Assembly: GCA_037974335.1 (NCBI GenBank)
Contig: CM075760.1
Location: forward strand, 32,559,609 to 32,623,608
Direction of reading: 5' to 3'
DNA: 64,000 nucleotides
DNA from: Prionace glauca
Taxonomy: Eukaryota; Chordata; Chondrichthyes; Carcharhiniformes; Carcharhinidae
The notes beneath the pieces are model-generated. The model was not told the DNA's origin. It saw only the letters and a list, made by a program, of their open reading frames with translations, and made no database searches. A program made the position numbers and the translations under genes. Shown in pieces: positions 1 through 10,689 of the stretch; the first letter of the stretch is position 1, and the number at the start of each line of letters is the position of its first letter.

Positions 1-560
1 CTTAGTTCCAGCAGATAGAATGCTTAGCCTGTCCAACTTTTCCTCATAACACAGCTTGTCCATTTCAGATATTGGTCTGGTAAACCTTTCCTGAAATGTC
101 TCCAGCATACTTACACCCTTCCTTAATCAAGGAGATAAATACTGTACACAGTCCTCAGATGTGGTCTCACTAGTGATCTGTACAACTGAAGCAGAACCTC
201 CCTAATTCTGTATTTAATTCCCTTCACAATGAATGATAATATTCCCTTATCCCAATTACTTGCTGTACCTGCATATTAGCCTTTTGTGATTTATGTAATA
301 AAACACCCAGAATGCCTCGGAATCTCTCATCGTTCAGACAAAATGCTTCTTTTTCATTCTTCCTGCCGAAATGGTCAATTTCCCATTCGCCCACATTCTA
401 TCCAATTACCCGATATTTGCCCACTCACTTAACCTTTCTGTCTTTTTGAACCCGCCCCCGTATATCCTTGTTACAACTTACTTTCTCACCTATCTTTGTG
501 TCATCAGCAAATTTGCCAACCATCTCTTCATCCAGTTATTTCTATAAATTTTTGATTCCT
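1..560 (-). mobile_element. CR1-like LINE fragment, antisense
   Basis: Read on the minus strand this is the decayed 3' half of a CR1-type reverse transcriptase ORF. It has the same word order as the fragments at 8.87-10.11 kb and 19.16-20.44 kb: the block around 145-180 is the complement of the LVRPHLEYC-type segment, and 495-530 corresponds to the SKFADD region. It is heavily mutated with no open frame, so it is old. It runs off the left window edge. Confidence 0.7.
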
Positions 561-1420
561 TGCCACAAATTTGATTCTCTGTCCACTATTTGGTTTTAAA
601 TGTTTTCCCCAGTGCTGGTGTCAGTGCCCCATGAACTAGAATCCACCTCCCACACCAATCTTTGAGTCACTCATTCAACTCTCTGATCTGATTTGTCCTA
701 AGTCATTTAGGAAGTGGTTCAGGTAATAATCCAGATTATGAACTTTGAGATCCTGCTTCTTAATTTGGTACTTAGATCCTCATACTAGCCATGCAAAACC
801 TCCTTCTTTGTCCTGCCTATGTCACTGGTAGCTACATGGACCACAATGACTAGGTCCTCCCCCTGTGCAGCTGCTTTTGAGCTGTAGATCCGGTACAATA
901 CTGTAAGTTCCTCTTCAGCCCTGAGCAGATGTCCTGAACCCTGGTGCAAGGCAAGTAACACAGCCACCTAGACTCATGTTCTTTGCTGCACAGAACAGTG
1001 TGAATCCCTCTGACTAAACCATCCCATATTATCCCTATATTTCTTTTCTCTCCTCCAACTTGAATGGCTTCCAGGACCATGGTGCCAAGGTCAGTTTGCT
1101 CACCCACTCTGTAGCCCAAACAAGCTGAAGAAATCTCAAACCAGTTGAAGAATTGAGAAGGCTAAGACTCTTGCCCTCTGAATCCCCTCACCTGCCTCAC
1201 TCACAGTCAATCCCCTGTCCCTGACCAGTGAACAAATTAGCAGTCTCTGTCCCAAGAGGTGTGACTGTCTACTGGAACAAAAAATCCAGGTAATTTTCCC
1301 CCTCCCTGATGCATTGTAGTATCGGCAGTTGAGCCTCCAGCTCATAGACTGAATCGAAGCTGCTCAAACTTCTAACACTTACGGCAGACTCAGTACATAT
1401 TTCAGAGAAAGTGGTGCTGG
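561..1420. other. Unassigned sequence, no gene seen
   Basis: No convincing coding exon was found. Short minus-strand ORFs (785-1345) lack recognisable domains and plausible splice structure. The block may be an old repeat, but I could not name a family. Confidence 0.4.
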
Positions 1421-2035
1421 AAGTCTGAAAGCGCATCAATATAGATAAGTCCCCAGGACCTGATGAAATGTATTCCAGGACACAATGGGAGGCTAGGAAT
1501 ACTATGTACAGTCCTGGTCACCCTATTATAGAAAGGAAATTATTAAGCTAGAAAGAGTGCAGAAGAGATTTACTAGGATACTACCAGGTCATGATGGTTT
1601 GAGTTGTAAGGAGAGGCTGGATAGACCAGAACTTTTTTCTCTGGAGCTTAAGAGGCTGAGGGGTCATCTTAGAGAGGTCCATAAATAATGAGCAGCATAG
1701 ATCAATATCTTTTCCCAAAGGTAGGAGAGCCTAAAACTAGAGGGCATAGGTTTAAGGTGAGAGGGGAAGACACAAAGGTCCAGAGGGGCAATTTTTTCAC
1801 ACAGAGAGTGGTGAGTGTCTGGAACAAGCTGCCAGAGGTAGTAGTAGAAGTGGGTACAATTTTGTCTTTTAAAAAATGTTTACTCAGTTACATGGGTAAG
1901 ATGGGTATAGAGGGATATGGGCCAAATGCGGGCAATTGTGACTAGCTCAGGGACTTGAGAAAAGAAAGGGCAGCATGGACAAGTTGGGCCAAAGGGTCCA
2001 TTTCCTTGCTGTAAACCTCCATGATTCTATGAAAG
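1421..2035 (+). mobile_element. CR1-like LINE 3' fragment, sense
   Basis: It carries a SPGPD-like motif at about 1450 (DKSPGPDEM). An internal deletion follows, then the C-terminal RT tail (RVQKRFTRILPG-like at 1555-1590, FFTQRVVSVWNKLPEVVVE at 1795-1850) and the typical 3' end near 1990-2030. It is 5' truncated and internally deleted, with several breaks. Confidence 0.75.
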
Positions 2036-2415
2036 ATGGGTTTGCCTTGGATCAAACTGACACTGAGAAACTCCCAAATGTTGCAGCTGTGACACATCAC
2101 CTGTCCTCCCATCTTTAATATGTACTAATAAACTATTTATTTTATCCAATGGTACATTTCATTTTTGTATTTAAGTATTTTATTAACCTTACCACCTGTT
2201 GCTATACTATTTTGATCCTTCAGAACAGAATAAACCTTAGTCATTTAGCAGATTCTCACCAAAAATCTAGTTGCTTCTTCTCCTGTGGAAGATTAAGATC
2301 ATTAAAAGCCTGAGAAAGTTAGAAAGCAAAGCAGCACCTCTTTTCTTTCCTTCCCTAACTCCCTCAATTACTCAACTCCCAGAACTCTACTTTAAGCAGC
2401 TCAAGTGATGTCGAT

Positions 2416-3641
2416 TCAACGCTGTTTCTGAGCAGTACATTCAATACATTCAATTGCTGACATGGAGATCAGGGCCTGTATGGGTCTCCAGGCCATCATG
2501 CATACCATCATGATAGGGAGGATGGAGATGGTGTTGCCAGCCATGTACATGATGAACAGATTCATGGACAGCTGTTTCAGTGGGCCCAAGGCGATGTCCC
2601 AGCAGCGCTGAAAACAGAAAGCAAGCAGGGTATCAGAAAAGGGAATCAATTTGGGGAGGTCACATACTGATCTTATACCCAGGCCTAGATAACACAATAA
2701 GCCCCTTTATCTAACAGGCTGCTGTGGTTCACCAAGGCACTTCACCACCACGGCAAACCAGGCATTGTCAGCCACACACCAAGGACACTTCAAATCCAAC
2801 TTACTTTCTCGACCAGGATCCGGTCTGTTTCTTGGACACAGATGTCAGGTAACTGTTTGTCTGAATAGGCGACTGGGCACATGGAGTCTCTGTGGCCACA
2901 CTGTTGATTACGGCTCCTGTGAGAAACAGAAAACACAAATTGGTCACTCTTTCAAGACCATTTTTAAAGAGAGTCTCTCTATTGAGGATACCAACATGGT
3001 GGTAATATTGCCAGCATGAACAAAAGCTGGGGCAAATCTCAGACACACATTACCATTGTGTGTACCAAAGTACCATGGGAATGGAGGATGGCAGAAGTGG
3101 ATTAGTGTCAATTGATAATCAGGGTGCCAATCCCTTTACCCTCCATTAAGGAGCAATAGCGACAAATTACCAGATGTACCAAATTGAAAACAAACACCAT
3201 GGGACATTAAGAGAGATCTAGTGCAGTACCCGGCCCTGGAAATGAGCAATCGTTCTGCCAACCATCATCGCAGTTGGCACCTGATCAGGTGGAGGGGCTG
3301 AAACCAAGATGGCATCTCAGGGTCATGACCTGGGGAAACAATGTCAAGTTGGGTCTGAGTGGTTTCTGGGGAATTTGAAGGGCTGCTTTGTGCTGAGAAG
3401 CTTGGCGACGAGTAAAAGAGGCGTGAAAAACCCGGTGTTGGGAAGTTTTGGGTTGGTGCCACATCCCCCAGGTCAGGGTGCGGTGGCCTCCCCGCGGGAG
3501 AGGCGGGCTGGCCCGGCTTGCCTCCTACTCGAGTCCCCGGCTCCCCGCGCGGCCTCCGCTCCTGCTGCTGCCGCTCAGGTTAAGCTCGAGAGTTCACTTG
3601 TGCCAGCGCGCGCGGTTGGTAAGCCCCGCCCCTGCAGCCAT
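2416..3641 (-). pseudogene. emc4: EMC4 (ER membrane complex subunit 4), three exons, apparently broken
   Basis: EMC4 is a subunit of the ER membrane complex that inserts tail-anchored and multipass proteins. Three minus-strand exons match my memory of vertebrate EMC4. Exon 1 is 3529-3641 (start ATG at 3641, NRARWHK, then LSG). Exon 2 is 2805-2916 ([11 protein letters not shown], then a GTAAGT donor). Exon 3 is 2416-2607 after a TTTTCAG acceptor ([38 protein letters not shown]). Phases join cleanly (2, then 0). Two defects stand out: a TGA in exon 1 where the family has Trp after Lys, and exon 3 decays after ISMSA into a short unrelated end with a stop at 2416. The C-terminal third is absent here, though further exons could lie left of the window. 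Introns are retained, so this is not a processed copy. It could be a duplicate pseudogene or, less likely, the real gene with sequence errors. Confidence 0.85.
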
Positions 3642-3850
3642 GGCAACCCAGCAACTACCCATCCCCCACTTTCAAATCGGATTCCCATCCGGGGAAGAAC
3701 CCGCACGTTTCCGTCAACAGACCATATCGCTGCAATGCGCATGTGCGGTCCCAACAGCTTCAGCGTTCTGCGGGCACCGCCAATTGCCCCGCCCCCACAG
3801 CACCACCATCTTTATTAGGGGCACATCGGCTCCAACTCGATCCACTCTCC
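3420..3850. promoter_or_regulatory. CpG-rich promoter region of the EMC4 copy
   Basis: The block is GC- and CpG-rich against AT-rich surroundings and covers EMC4 exon 1 and about 200 bp upstream on the minus strand. It contains GC boxes (CCCCGCCCC at 3624-3632, GCCCCGCCCC near 3786), a CCAAT-type motif at 3780 and an NRF1-like GCGCATGTGCGG near 3737. That is the usual make-up of a housekeeping promoter. Confidence 0.6.
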
Positions 3851-4199
3851 GGCTAAATGCAGCTCCTCTGCCCTGCACAAAGATGAACACCACTCCATAT
3901 CAGAGATTTAAAATACTGCTTCCTTAATTCCTCAAGAAAACGTCTTACACCGTATTAAACGTAAATAAAACCTAACAGACTATCCTTCTCAATCTGCAAC
4001 CGAAACCAATCCAATGTTTCTCCACAGATACTGCCACACCTGCTGATGTTATCCATCATTTTCTGTTTTTATTTCACATTTCTGCAGGATTTTACATTCT
4101 GCCTCAAAGGGCTGACTCTTCCAGCCAAGTTACAATGGATAAAACAATATAATATTGTGGCTTCCTCCAGGCATGAGAACTGAAGGATGGACAATTTGC

Positions 4200-4510
4200 A
4201 TATATTAGTAAAAGTAAAGTTTATATTAGTCACAAATCAGCTTTCATTAACACTGCAATGAAGTTACTGTGAAAATCCCCCCGTTCTCACAGTCCGGCAC
4301 CTGTTTGGGTGCACTGAGGGAGAATTTAGCATAACCATGCACTTGACCATCATATTTAACAGACTGAGAGAGGAAACCGGAGCACTCAGAGGAAACCCAT
4401 GCAGACATGGAGAGAATGTGCAGACGCCGCACAGAGACCCAAGCTGGGAATCAAACCCGGATCCCTGGTGCTGTGAGGCAGTCGCGCCGTAACCACTGTG
4501 CCAAGGTTGA
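4200..4510 (-). mobile_element. tRNA-headed SINE, antisense
   Basis: Read on the minus strand it starts with the GGCACAGTGGTTA head, has a B-box-like stretch (complement of GGGAATCAAACCCGG, 4448-4462), continues into the conserved body (GTTTCCTC, CTGCATGGGTTT) and ends with the CAGTAACTTCATTGCAGTG tail. It is the same family as the copies at 8.4, 10.2, 11.8, 36.1 and 60.1 kb. Confidence 0.8.
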
Positions 4511-5290
4511 TTAGAATCACAATTTCAGTGATGTCAATGATATAATGGCAGTGATCTCGTTGATGAGAGACAATTTGATCTTTAACTAATTTGAAATAAG
4601 TCGTCATAAGGAAAGAATACAGGTATTGAATATAAATTCAGTTTATTTTGCTCACTCTCACAAATCAGGCTGAACCTTCCACTGAGGACACACAAAGGGA
4701 AGATTTTGTCTTATCATCCTGTCACTGACATATCAAATAGAGCAGGAAAATACATAGGAAGTGAATGGAATCTGACTTCTCTAACTGAAGTCAATGGGAG
4801 CTGTCTTGTAGACACAAAGTCTGGATACTATTTTCAATAAACTATTCAACTCAGCATACCTCCCTGCACAGAGCACCACTTCATTCACATTGTTTCATTT
4901 TTGTACACGATTCCCTCTGGTTCCTGTCACTGTGTCTCAGCCCGCAGTAATTCACCATACTGTCAGACAACAGATGGTTCTTTACTTTTCGAACTGTCGA
5001 GTGATGCAGAAAATTGAGTCCCTACACCCTCTGTTCAGAAAACTCTCCCGTAATTAGGGATGTAGATCAAGAAGTTGGGAGCTTCATCCTTGACCTGATG
5101 GTACAGCTGTAAGGAATATGAATAAACTGAGCTTGAAAAGCTGTAATTAATAGTAACCAAATCTCCTTCACACTGTGTCATTGTAATCGGCTCCAATGAG
5201 ACACAGACAAAAAAACTGATCTGTTTTACATATTCTGATATATCCTAACCATTGATTAACTATAAATAGCTACTGAACCTTGGAGAGGAA
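4511..5290. other. Intergenic, no gene seen
   Basis: No open frame or splice-consistent exon was found and no repeat was recognised. It lies between a SINE and a LINE. Confidence 0.4.
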
Positions 5291-5295
5291 TGTGT

Positions 5296-7273
5296 CATAG
5301 AACATAGAACATAGAATATTACAGCACAAACAGGCCCTTCGGCCCTCGAGTTGTGCCGATCGCATCAACCCCACCAATCTATAGACCTATCTATAACCCC
5401 CAATCCCATTAAACCCCATATACTCATCCAGAAGTCTTTTAAAAGACCCCAGCGAGTTCGCCTCCACCACCGACGACGGCAGCCGATTCCAATCACTCAC
5501 CACCCTCTGAGTGAAAAACTTACCCCTAACATCACCTCTGTACTTCCCTCCCCGCACCTTAAATCTGTGTCCTCTCGTAGCGACCATTTCAACCCGGGGA
5601 AATAGCCTCTGAGAGTCCACCCTATCTATTCCTCTCAACATTTTATAAACTTCTATCAGGTCGCCTCTCAACCTTCGCCTCTCCAGGGAAAAGAGTCCCA
5701 GCTCCCTCAACCTATCTTCATAAGGCATGCCTCCCAGTCCAGGCAACATCCTTGTAAATCTCCTCTGCACCCTTTCAATAGCTTCTACGTCTTTCCTATA
5801 GTGAGGCGACCAGAACTGCGCACAGTACTCCAAATGAGGCCTGACGAGGGTCCTATAAAGTTGCAGCATTACCTCCCGACTCCTAAACTCAATCCCTCGA
5901 TTAATGAAGGCCAGTACACCATACGCCTTCTTGACCACCTCCTCCACCTGCGAGGCCGATTTAAGAGTCCTGTGAACCCGGACCCCGAGATCCTTCTGCT
6001 CTTCAACACTACTAAGACCCCTGCCCTTAATAGTGTACTCGTTCATCCCGTTGGTTCTGCCGAAATGGACTACTACACATTTATCCGCGTTGAAGTCCAT
6101 CTGCCACTTCTCCGCCCATTCCTGCATCCTATCTATGTCCTGCTGCAACTTTTGACATCCTTCCAGACCATCCACAACACCGCCGACCTTCGTGTCATCA
6201 GCGAACTTGCTAACCCATCCCTGCACTTCCTCATCCAGGTCATTTATGAAAATGACAAACAACAAGGGTCCCAGAACAGATCCCTGGGGCACCCCACTGG
6301 TGACTGACCTCCATTCCGAAAAAGACCCATCCACAACCACTCTCTGCCTTCTGCAGGCAAGCCAGTTCTGGATCCACAAGGCCAAAGGCCCTTGGATCCC
6401 ATGCCCTCTTACCTTCTCAAGAAATCTTGCATGGGGGACCTTATCAAAAGCCTTGCTGAAGTCCATGTACACTACGTCCACGGCACTTCCTTCGTCAATG
6501 TGTTCAGTCACATTATCGAAGAACTCAACTAGGCTCGTAAGGCACGACCTGCCCTTGACAAATCCATGCTGACTATTCCTGATCATGTCAAACCTCTCCA
6601 AATGCTCGTAAATCTTGTCCCTCAGAAGCCTCTCCATCAGCTTACCAACCACTGAGGTCAGACTCACCGGGCGGTAATTTCCCGGGCTATCCCTGTTCCC
6701 TTTCTTGAAAATAGGGACTACATCCGCAATCCTCCAATCTTCCGGAACCTCTCCCGTCTCCATTGACGACGCAAAGATCATCGCCAAGGGCTCTGCAATC
6801 ACTTCCCTGGCCTCCCACAGTATCCTGGGGTACATCCCATCTGGTCCCGGCGACTTATCTACCTTGATAGAATTCAAAAGTTCTAACACATCCTCCTCCT
6901 TAATGTCCACTTACTCAATCTTTTCCACCTGCTGCAAGTCCATAGCAAGATCTCCCAAATCAGCTTCCACTGTGAATACTGATGCAAAGTACTCATTAAG
7001 CACCTCCGCCATTTCTTCTGGTTCTACACAGACCTTTCCCCCTTCATCTTTTATAGGTCCTATCCTTTCCTTTCTCACCCTTTTACCTTTCACATACTTA
7101 TAGAAGGCCTTGGGATTTTCCTTAATCTTACCCGCCAAGGTCTTCTCATGACCCCTTCTGGCTCTCCTAATTTCCCTTTTAACCTCCTTTCTACAGTCCT
7201 TATATTCTTCAAGATCCTTAACCTCTCCTAGTTCCCTGAATCCAGGTGACTTTTCCCCTCTTTGATGCCCCAC
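5296..7273 (-). mobile_element. Young 5'-truncated CR1-like LINE
   Basis: The 3' end is at about 5296 (complement of the TGTGCTGTAATATTCTATGTTCTATG-type terminus seen in many copies here) and the truncated 5' end at about 7273. It retains the linker before the RT, the whole RT and the C-terminal region. One in-frame TAA (near 6911) interrupts an otherwise open 629-codon stretch, so the copy is recent compared with the shredded LINE pieces elsewhere. I could not establish a target-site duplication. Confidence 0.9.
5387..6910 (-). CDS. LINE reverse transcriptase (CR1 clade), ORF2 C-terminal part
   Basis: This 507-residue open frame is the non-LTR reverse transcriptase that copies LINE RNA at a nicked chromosomal target. 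Motifs in order are KSPGPDG (about residue 18), NYRPVSL (78), QHGF (115), YMDFSKAFDKV (147), GVPQGSVLGPLLF (206) and the catalytic FADD (237), followed by the CR1-type thumb and C-terminal stretch to GGYR. It is preceded in the same frame by a 120-residue linker segment (6911-7273), separated from it by one stop codon. The first residue is not a true start: the endonuclease half of ORF2 is missing through 5' truncation. No native gene function is expected. Confidence 0.9.
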   Translation of the reverse strand: MDIKEEDVLELLNSIKVDKSPGPDGMYPRILWEAREVIAEPLAMIFASSMETGEVPEDWRIADVVPIFKKGNRDSPGNYRPVSLTSVVGKLMERLLRDKIYEHLERFDMIRNSQHGFVKGRSCLTSLVEFFDNVTEHIDEGSAVDVVYMDFSKAFDKVPHARFLEKVRGHGIQGPLALWIQNWLACRRQRVVVDGSFSEWRSVTSGVPQGSVLGPLLFVIFINDLDEEVQGWVSKFADDTKVGGVVDGLEGCQKLQQDIDRMQEWAEKWQMDFNADKCVVVHFGRTNGMNEYTIKGRGLSSVEEQKDLGVRVHRTLKSASQVEEVVKKAYGVLAFINRGIEFRSREVMLQLYRTLVRPHLEYCAQFWSPHYRKDVEAIERVQRRFTRMLPGLGGMPYEDRLRELGLFSLERRRLRGDLIEVYKMLRGIDRVDSQRLFPRVEMVATRGHRFKVRGGKYRGDVRGKFFTQRVVSDWNRLPSSVVEANSLGSFKRLLDEYMGFNGIGGYR

Positions 7274-7496
7274 AATGACAGCAGCTCAGACTCCAGCTCA
7301 ATGACCCTGAACACAGATTCCAGCAACTGCAGACACTCACCACAGATATGATTGTTCAGGTTTGAGATGTTCTCCACAAACTGCCACGTGAGAAGTTCTG
7401 GCACACCACCTGCCCTGTGAAGAACATCAAACTCCTGTCCAGTTACAGTTGAAATTAAAAATGGATGTGATTAACAACAGCATTCAACCCCTGCAG
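7274..7496. other. Zinc-finger gene 3' flank
   Basis: This short stretch between the LINE 5' truncation point and the zinc-finger stop codon is probably 3' UTR of the minus-strand zinc-finger gene. The block at 7455-7490 is the complement of the AATCACATCC-type UTR also seen at 13.25 kb and 15.12 kb. Confidence 0.5.
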
Positions 7497-8003
7497 TTAC
7501 ACATGAACTTGCTGGTGTCTCAGCAGATTGGATGACCGATTGAATCCCTTCCCACACTCAGAGCAGGTGAATGGCCTTTCCCCGCTGTGAGTGTGTTGGT
7601 GTGTCTGGAGATTGGATGATTGAGTGAACTGCTTCCCACACACAGAGCACCGGAACATTCTTTCCCCAGTGTGAACTCGCTGGTGTTGGATAAGATGAGA
7701 CGATTGTCTGAATCTCTTTTCACAGTGAGGACAGCTGAATGGTCTCTTGTCAGTGTGAACAAGCTGGTGTTTCATTAGATCTGGAGAGGTTTTAAAGCAA
7801 TCCCCACAGTAAAAGCATTTATAAGGTCTCTTGTCACTGTGAACTCTCTGATGTGACCCGAGGCTGGATGATTTTGTGAATGCCTTCCCACATGTGAAGC
7901 AAGCGAACGGTCTCTCTCCAGTGTGACTGCGTCGATGGGTTTCCAGCTGGGATGGGTAACTGAATCCCTTCCCACAGTGCCCACATTTCCATGGTTTATC
8001 CAT
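7497..8003 (-). CDS. C2H2 zinc-finger protein, six fingers, intact
   Basis: The 168-residue open frame is almost wholly C2H2 fingers (CX2CX12HX3H), probably a nuclear DNA-binding regulator of unknown target. Fingers begin at roughly residues 5, 33, 61, 89, 117 and 145. Linkers are TGERPF, SDKRPY, TDKRPF, TGERMF and SGERPF; four of the five depart from canonical TGEKP/TGERP, which hints at weaker or altered DNA contacts. There is no KRAB, SCAN or BTB domain in frame. The start [14 protein letters not shown] sits just before finger 1. Further upstream the same frame holds a degenerate finger interrupted by a TGA (near 8135) that is shared with the paralogue at 12.57 kb, so the downstream ATG is the sensible start. 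An acceptor-like CTTTTTACAG at about 8367 marks the likely exon start. It might instead be a small survivor of a larger gene. Confidence 0.85.
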   Translation of the reverse strand: MDKPWKCGHCGKGFSYPSQLETHRRSHTGERPFACFTCGKAFTKSSSLGSHQRVHSDKRPYKCFYCGDCFKTSPDLMKHQLVHTDKRPFSCPHCEKRFRQSSHLIQHQRVHTGERMFRCSVCGKQFTQSSNLQTHQHTHSGERPFTCSECGKGFNRSSNLLRHQQVHV

Positions 8004-8367
8004 AGTGCTGGAATCCTTATGTCTCTCCAGAATGGATGATCAGTTAAAGCCTTGTCCAAACATGGAATACCCGTATGGTTTCTCACCACTGGGAATGGTC
8101 TGATTTTTTTTTCAGACTGTGTAACTGGTTAAAACTCTTTCCACAGTCAGTTCACTGGAACACTCTCACTTGGGTGTGTGTATGTCTTGGTGCTTTTCCA
8201 GTCGCATCGATGATTGAATCTTTCCCAACAGACAGAACAGAGAGACATATTTCTCCCTCCACCGTGAAAGGTTGATGATATTTAGCTCTTGATGAATTCA
8301 TTGATTTTGACTGATCGCAAAGAAATGTTTTCCTGTCTTCAGATCATCTCCTACTAATCCCCTGTAA
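8004..8367 (-). other. 5' part of zinc-finger exon (UTR or relic fingers)
   Basis: On the minus strand it contains relics of two fingers (TDCGKSFNQLHSLKK, then a degraded GKAL..HPFWRD block) aligning point for point with 12.37-12.73 kb on the plus strand. Both copies have TGA where the first finger cysteine codon (TGC) is expected after FQ. It is probably transcribed but not translated as fingers. Confidence 0.6.
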
Positions 8368-8400
8368 AAAGAATTGACAGTGTCAGTATCACTCAGACCA

Positions 8401-8718
8401 GGACGGTAGCACAGTGGTTAGCACTGCTGCTTCACAGCTCCAGGGTCCTGGGTTCGATTCCCGGCTCGGGTCACTGCCTGTGTGGAGTTTGCACATTCTC
8501 CTCGTGTCTGCGTGGGTTTTCTCCGGGTGCTCCGGTTTCCTCCCACAGTCCAAAGATGTGCGGGTTAGGTTCATTGGCTATGCTAAAATTGCCCCTTAGT
8601 GTCCTGGGATGTGTAGGTTAGAGGGATTAGCAGGGATATGGGGATAGGGTCTGGGTGGGATTGTGTTCGGTGCAGACTCGATGGGCCGAAGGGCCTGTTT
8701 CTGCACTGTAGGCTTCTA
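8401..8718 (+). mobile_element. tRNA-headed SINE, full length
   Basis: The tRNA-like head has A-box-like TGGTTAGCACTG (8416-8427) and a near-perfect B box GGTTCGATTCC (8451-8461). The body (CTCCGGTTTCCTCCCACAG) and LINE-like tail ending GATGGGCCGAAGGGCCTG...CTGTAGG follow. It is the best-preserved copy of this family here. The tail matches the 3' ends of the local CR1 LINEs, as expected of a SINE mobilised by them. Confidence 0.88.
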
Positions 8719-8869
8719 AAGACAGAAATCCAGAACAGAACCTAGTTTCTGTACAACATTCCCACCCTCTGTTCTTCCAAATATGTGATCCAATCAAACT
8801 AAAATAAGCTAAAATTGGCAGCAAAGTCCTCACCAAAGAAAGGGAATGTACTTAACTAAACAGAATGTT

Positions 8870-10110
8870 TTTTATGAACATATGAACAAGGAGCTGAAGT
8901 AGGCCATTCAGCCCCTCCACCATTTATTAAGACTGTGGCTGATTTGATGGTAACCTCAAATCTACATCATACTTACCTCTGATAATCTATCACCCCCTCG
9001 CTTACCAAGAATCTATCCACCTCTGCCTTAAAAATATTCACAGAGTCTGCTTCCACTACTTTTTCAGAAAGAGAGTTTCAAAGACTCACAATCCTCTGAG
9101 TGAAAGAATTTCTCCTGACCTTAGTTTTACATGGGCAACCACTGATTTTTAAACAGTGACCCCTAGTTCTAAGTTTTCTCAGAGAAGGAAACAACATCTT
9201 CACAACCACCTTGTCAAGACATTTCAGGATCTTAATATGGTTTAGTCAAATTTCCTCTTGGTATTCTAAACTCCAGTGGATACAAGCCAAGTGTGTTCAA
9301 CCTTTCCTTACAGGACAATACACCCATTGCTGCTATTAGTCTGGTAAACCTTCTCTGAACTGCTTCCAACATATTGTCATCCTTCATTTAAAAATGAAAC
9401 CAATACTGTACACGATACTCCAAAAGTGGTCTTACCAATGCCCTGCACAACTGAAGCATAACCTTGCTACTTTTGCAATCAACTCCCTCACAATAAATGG
9501 TAACATGGTTACCATTTCCTAGTTACTTGCCCTGCCTGTATAAGAGCCTTCTGTGATTCATGCACTAGGACACAAAGGTCTCTCTGCACCTCAGAGCTCT
9601 GTAATCTCTCACCATTTAGACAAATCTACCTTCTATTCTTCCTGCCAAAGCGGACATTTCACAATTGCCCAATTCTACAGCATTTACCAGTTTTTTGCCC
9701 ACTCACTTATCCTATCTATATATATTGTAGTTTCTTATGTCATCTTTATGACTTATTTCCCTGCTTAAAGTAGATTGGCAATACTTAGTGTCCAAAGATG
9801 TGTAGGTTAGATAGACTAACCATGATAAAATGCATGACATTATTGGGATAGGATTGGTGTTGGGCCTGGGTAAGATGCTTCTTTGGAAAGTCAGAGCAGA
9901 CCTTATGGGCTAAATGGCCTCTTTCTCCACTGTACAGATTCAATGCTTCTACGGTTTATCTTGTGTGATCATCAAATTTGGTAATCATCGCTGCAATCCC
10001 TTCAAAGTCATTCCTATAAATTGTAAACAGTTCAATTCCCAGCAGTGATTCCTGTGGCACATCACTTGCCAAAAGAACCATCCAGATTGCTATCAATGTG
10101 CCTGAACAGG
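8870..10110 (-). mobile_element. CR1-like LINE fragment, antisense, split by a SINE piece
   Basis: It begins with the 3' terminus (ATGAACATATGAACAAGGAGCTGAAGTAGGCC type) and runs backwards through the RT C-terminal region to the FADD-region complement at 9960-10100. It is interrupted at about 9775-9950 by a plus-strand SINE tail (TCCAAAGATGTGTAGGTTAG...GGCCTCTTTCTCCACTGTA), so the SINE is younger than the LINE. Many breaks. Confidence 0.75.
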
Positions 10111-10217
10111 TGCTGGAGTGTGGCAACTAGTGGATTTTTACAATAACTTCATCGCAGTGTTAATTTATCCTACTTGCGACAGTAATAAAAAAAAACTTAA
10201 CTATTAATGATCCACAA

Positions 10218-10530
10218 ACTCCTCTGGGCAGCACAGTGGTTAGCACTGTTGCCTCACAGTGTCAGGAACCCTTTTTGCTTTCCCAGCTTAGGTCATTGTT
10301 TGTATGGAGTTTGCACATTCTCCCCGTGTCTGCATGGGTTTCCTCCAGGTGCTCCGGTTTCCTCCCACAGTCTGAAAGGTGTGCTGGTTAGGTGCATTGG
10401 CCATACTAAATTCTCGCTCAGTGTACCCGAACAAGCGCCGGATTGTGGCGACTAGGGGATTTTCACAGTTACTCATTGCAGTGTTGATGTAAGCCTACTT
10501 GTGACATTAATAAATAAACGTTAATACTTT
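10218..10530 (+). mobile_element. tRNA-headed SINE, worn B box
   Basis: The head GGGCAGCACAGTGGTTAGCACTG is clear, but the B-box region is degraded. The body and the tail (CATTGCAGTGTTGATGTAAGCCTACTTGTGAC) are intact. It belongs to the same subfamily as 11.79-12.05 kb and differs from the 8.4-kb copy in the tail. Confidence 0.85.
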
Positions 10531-10689
10531 ATATTGGTAACAGTGACTCTGCGGGCACTAGGTGTCTTTTAAGTCAAACCAAATAGACAAACTCAAATTA
10601 AATTAGGAAAAAGTAAAAGGGGCAGCTCCCCAAAAGGAAGGGGAACAGTCCGAAGAAAAACAAAAGTACAAAGGAAACTTAAGACACAT

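Noticed and set aside
2765-3019. 84-codon plus-strand ORF over the EMC4 region
   Set aside because: Shadow of the minus-strand EMC4 exon 2 and its intron.
3309-3927. Two plus-strand ORFs of 159-169 codons
   Set aside because: They overlap the CpG-rich promoter and antisense of EMC4 exon 1; GC-rich sequence lacks stops and no domain is present.
4194-4201. Octamer ATTTGCAT (and ATGCAAAT at about 45694)
   Set aside because: One is 50 kb from the IgM gene near a SINE, the other is inside a LINE fragment; nothing ties either to an immune promoter.
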